Assembly: GCA_007123455.1 (NCBI GenBank)
Contig: SKKZ01000070.1
Location: 1-5,665 of the forward strand
Length of the DNA stretch: 5,665 nt
Origin: Coriobacteriia bacterium
GTDB lineage: Bacteria > Actinomycetota > Coriobacteriia > Anaerosomatales > SLCP01
Direction of reading: 5' to 3'
In this document: piece after piece, positions 5,626 to 5,665 of the stretch
Position numbering within the stretch: position 1 is the stretch's first letter
How the letters are laid out: each line of letters begins with the position of its first letter
Program-made: the position numbers and the translations under genes
The notes under the pieces: generated by a model
Database searches by the model: none
The model's input: the letters and a program-made list of their open reading frames with translations, nothing else
Told to the model about the DNA's origin: nothing

Positions 5626-5665
5626 ATGGACCGCACCTTTGAGCGACGATCCGTCGTGCTCCTTG
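5626..5665 (+). CDS. N-terminal fragment of an unidentified protein, possibly exported
   Basis: Only 13 codons are present: MDRTFERRSVVLL, then the window ends. The start is well supported by AGGAGGT at five-base spacing. The order Arg-Arg-Ser followed by hydrophobic Val-Val-Leu-Leu is what the start of a Tat or other signal peptide, or of a signal-anchor, could look like, but the stretch is too short to decide. Placement divergent from a respiratory cytochrome b would suit an exported redox protein; that is guesswork. No family can be named. Confidence 0.6.
   Translation, partial: MDRTFERRSVVLL

Noticed and set aside
5345..5636. Minus-strand 79-aa and 91-aa open frames in the divergent intergenic region
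   Set aside because: They overlap each other and the cytochrome start, lack a convincing ribosome site and motif, and cover the dyad cluster expected of control DNA.

Overview
The window looks like a piece of chromosome from a high-GC bacterium. Codon third positions are strongly G/C, one promoter predicts a leaderless transcript, and GTG starts are used. An actinobacterial (for example Coriobacteriia-like, anaerobic) host would fit, but that is inference from gene content and base composition, not a demonstrated assignment.

Left part (1-2305, minus strand): a two-gene metal-resistance operon. A CadC/SmtB-type ArsR-family repressor (1895-2269) overlaps by four bases (GTGA) a CPx-type heavy-metal P-type ATPase (GTG at 1898, running off the left edge). 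The repressor keeps both classical metal sites of CadC. The ATPase carries two N-terminal HMA domains, then the P-type core (TGE, CPC, DKTGTLT, HP). Its frame is open for 632 codons except for one TGA at 1607-1605. That TGA sits exactly where the first Cys of the second HMA CxxC motif belongs (GLD-UGA-PDCARTV). A stem-loop with bacterial SECIS geometry starts a few bases downstream. The best reading is a selenocysteine-containing heavy-metal ATPase (UxxC), which normal gene callers would break into a short HMA protein and a headless ATPase. This is the main discovery candidate. A nonsense mutation or base error is the alternative.

Middle (2270-4502): an 88-bp divergent intergenic region with a near-consensus sigma70 promoter and a dyad operator for the repressor, then on the plus strand a 714-aa phosphoenolpyruvate synthase-like enzyme (ATP-grasp, swivelling His and TIM-barrel domains). 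Its active site is partly non-canonical.

Right part (4513-5665): a minus-strand HyaC/FdnI-like diheme cytochrome b membrane subunit with a His-rich tail, converging on the PEP synthase gene with only 10 bp between the stop codons. A roughly 260-bp dyad-rich intergenic region follows. Then comes the first 13 codons of a plus-strand gene with a strong Shine-Dalgarno sequence and an RR-containing N terminus.

The repressor and ATPase form one metal-sensing and efflux unit (Cd/Pb/Zn most likely). The PEP synthase-like enzyme and the cytochrome b belong to central carbon and respiratory metabolism and show no functional link to the operon. No tRNA, rRNA, CRISPR array or insertion sequence was seen.
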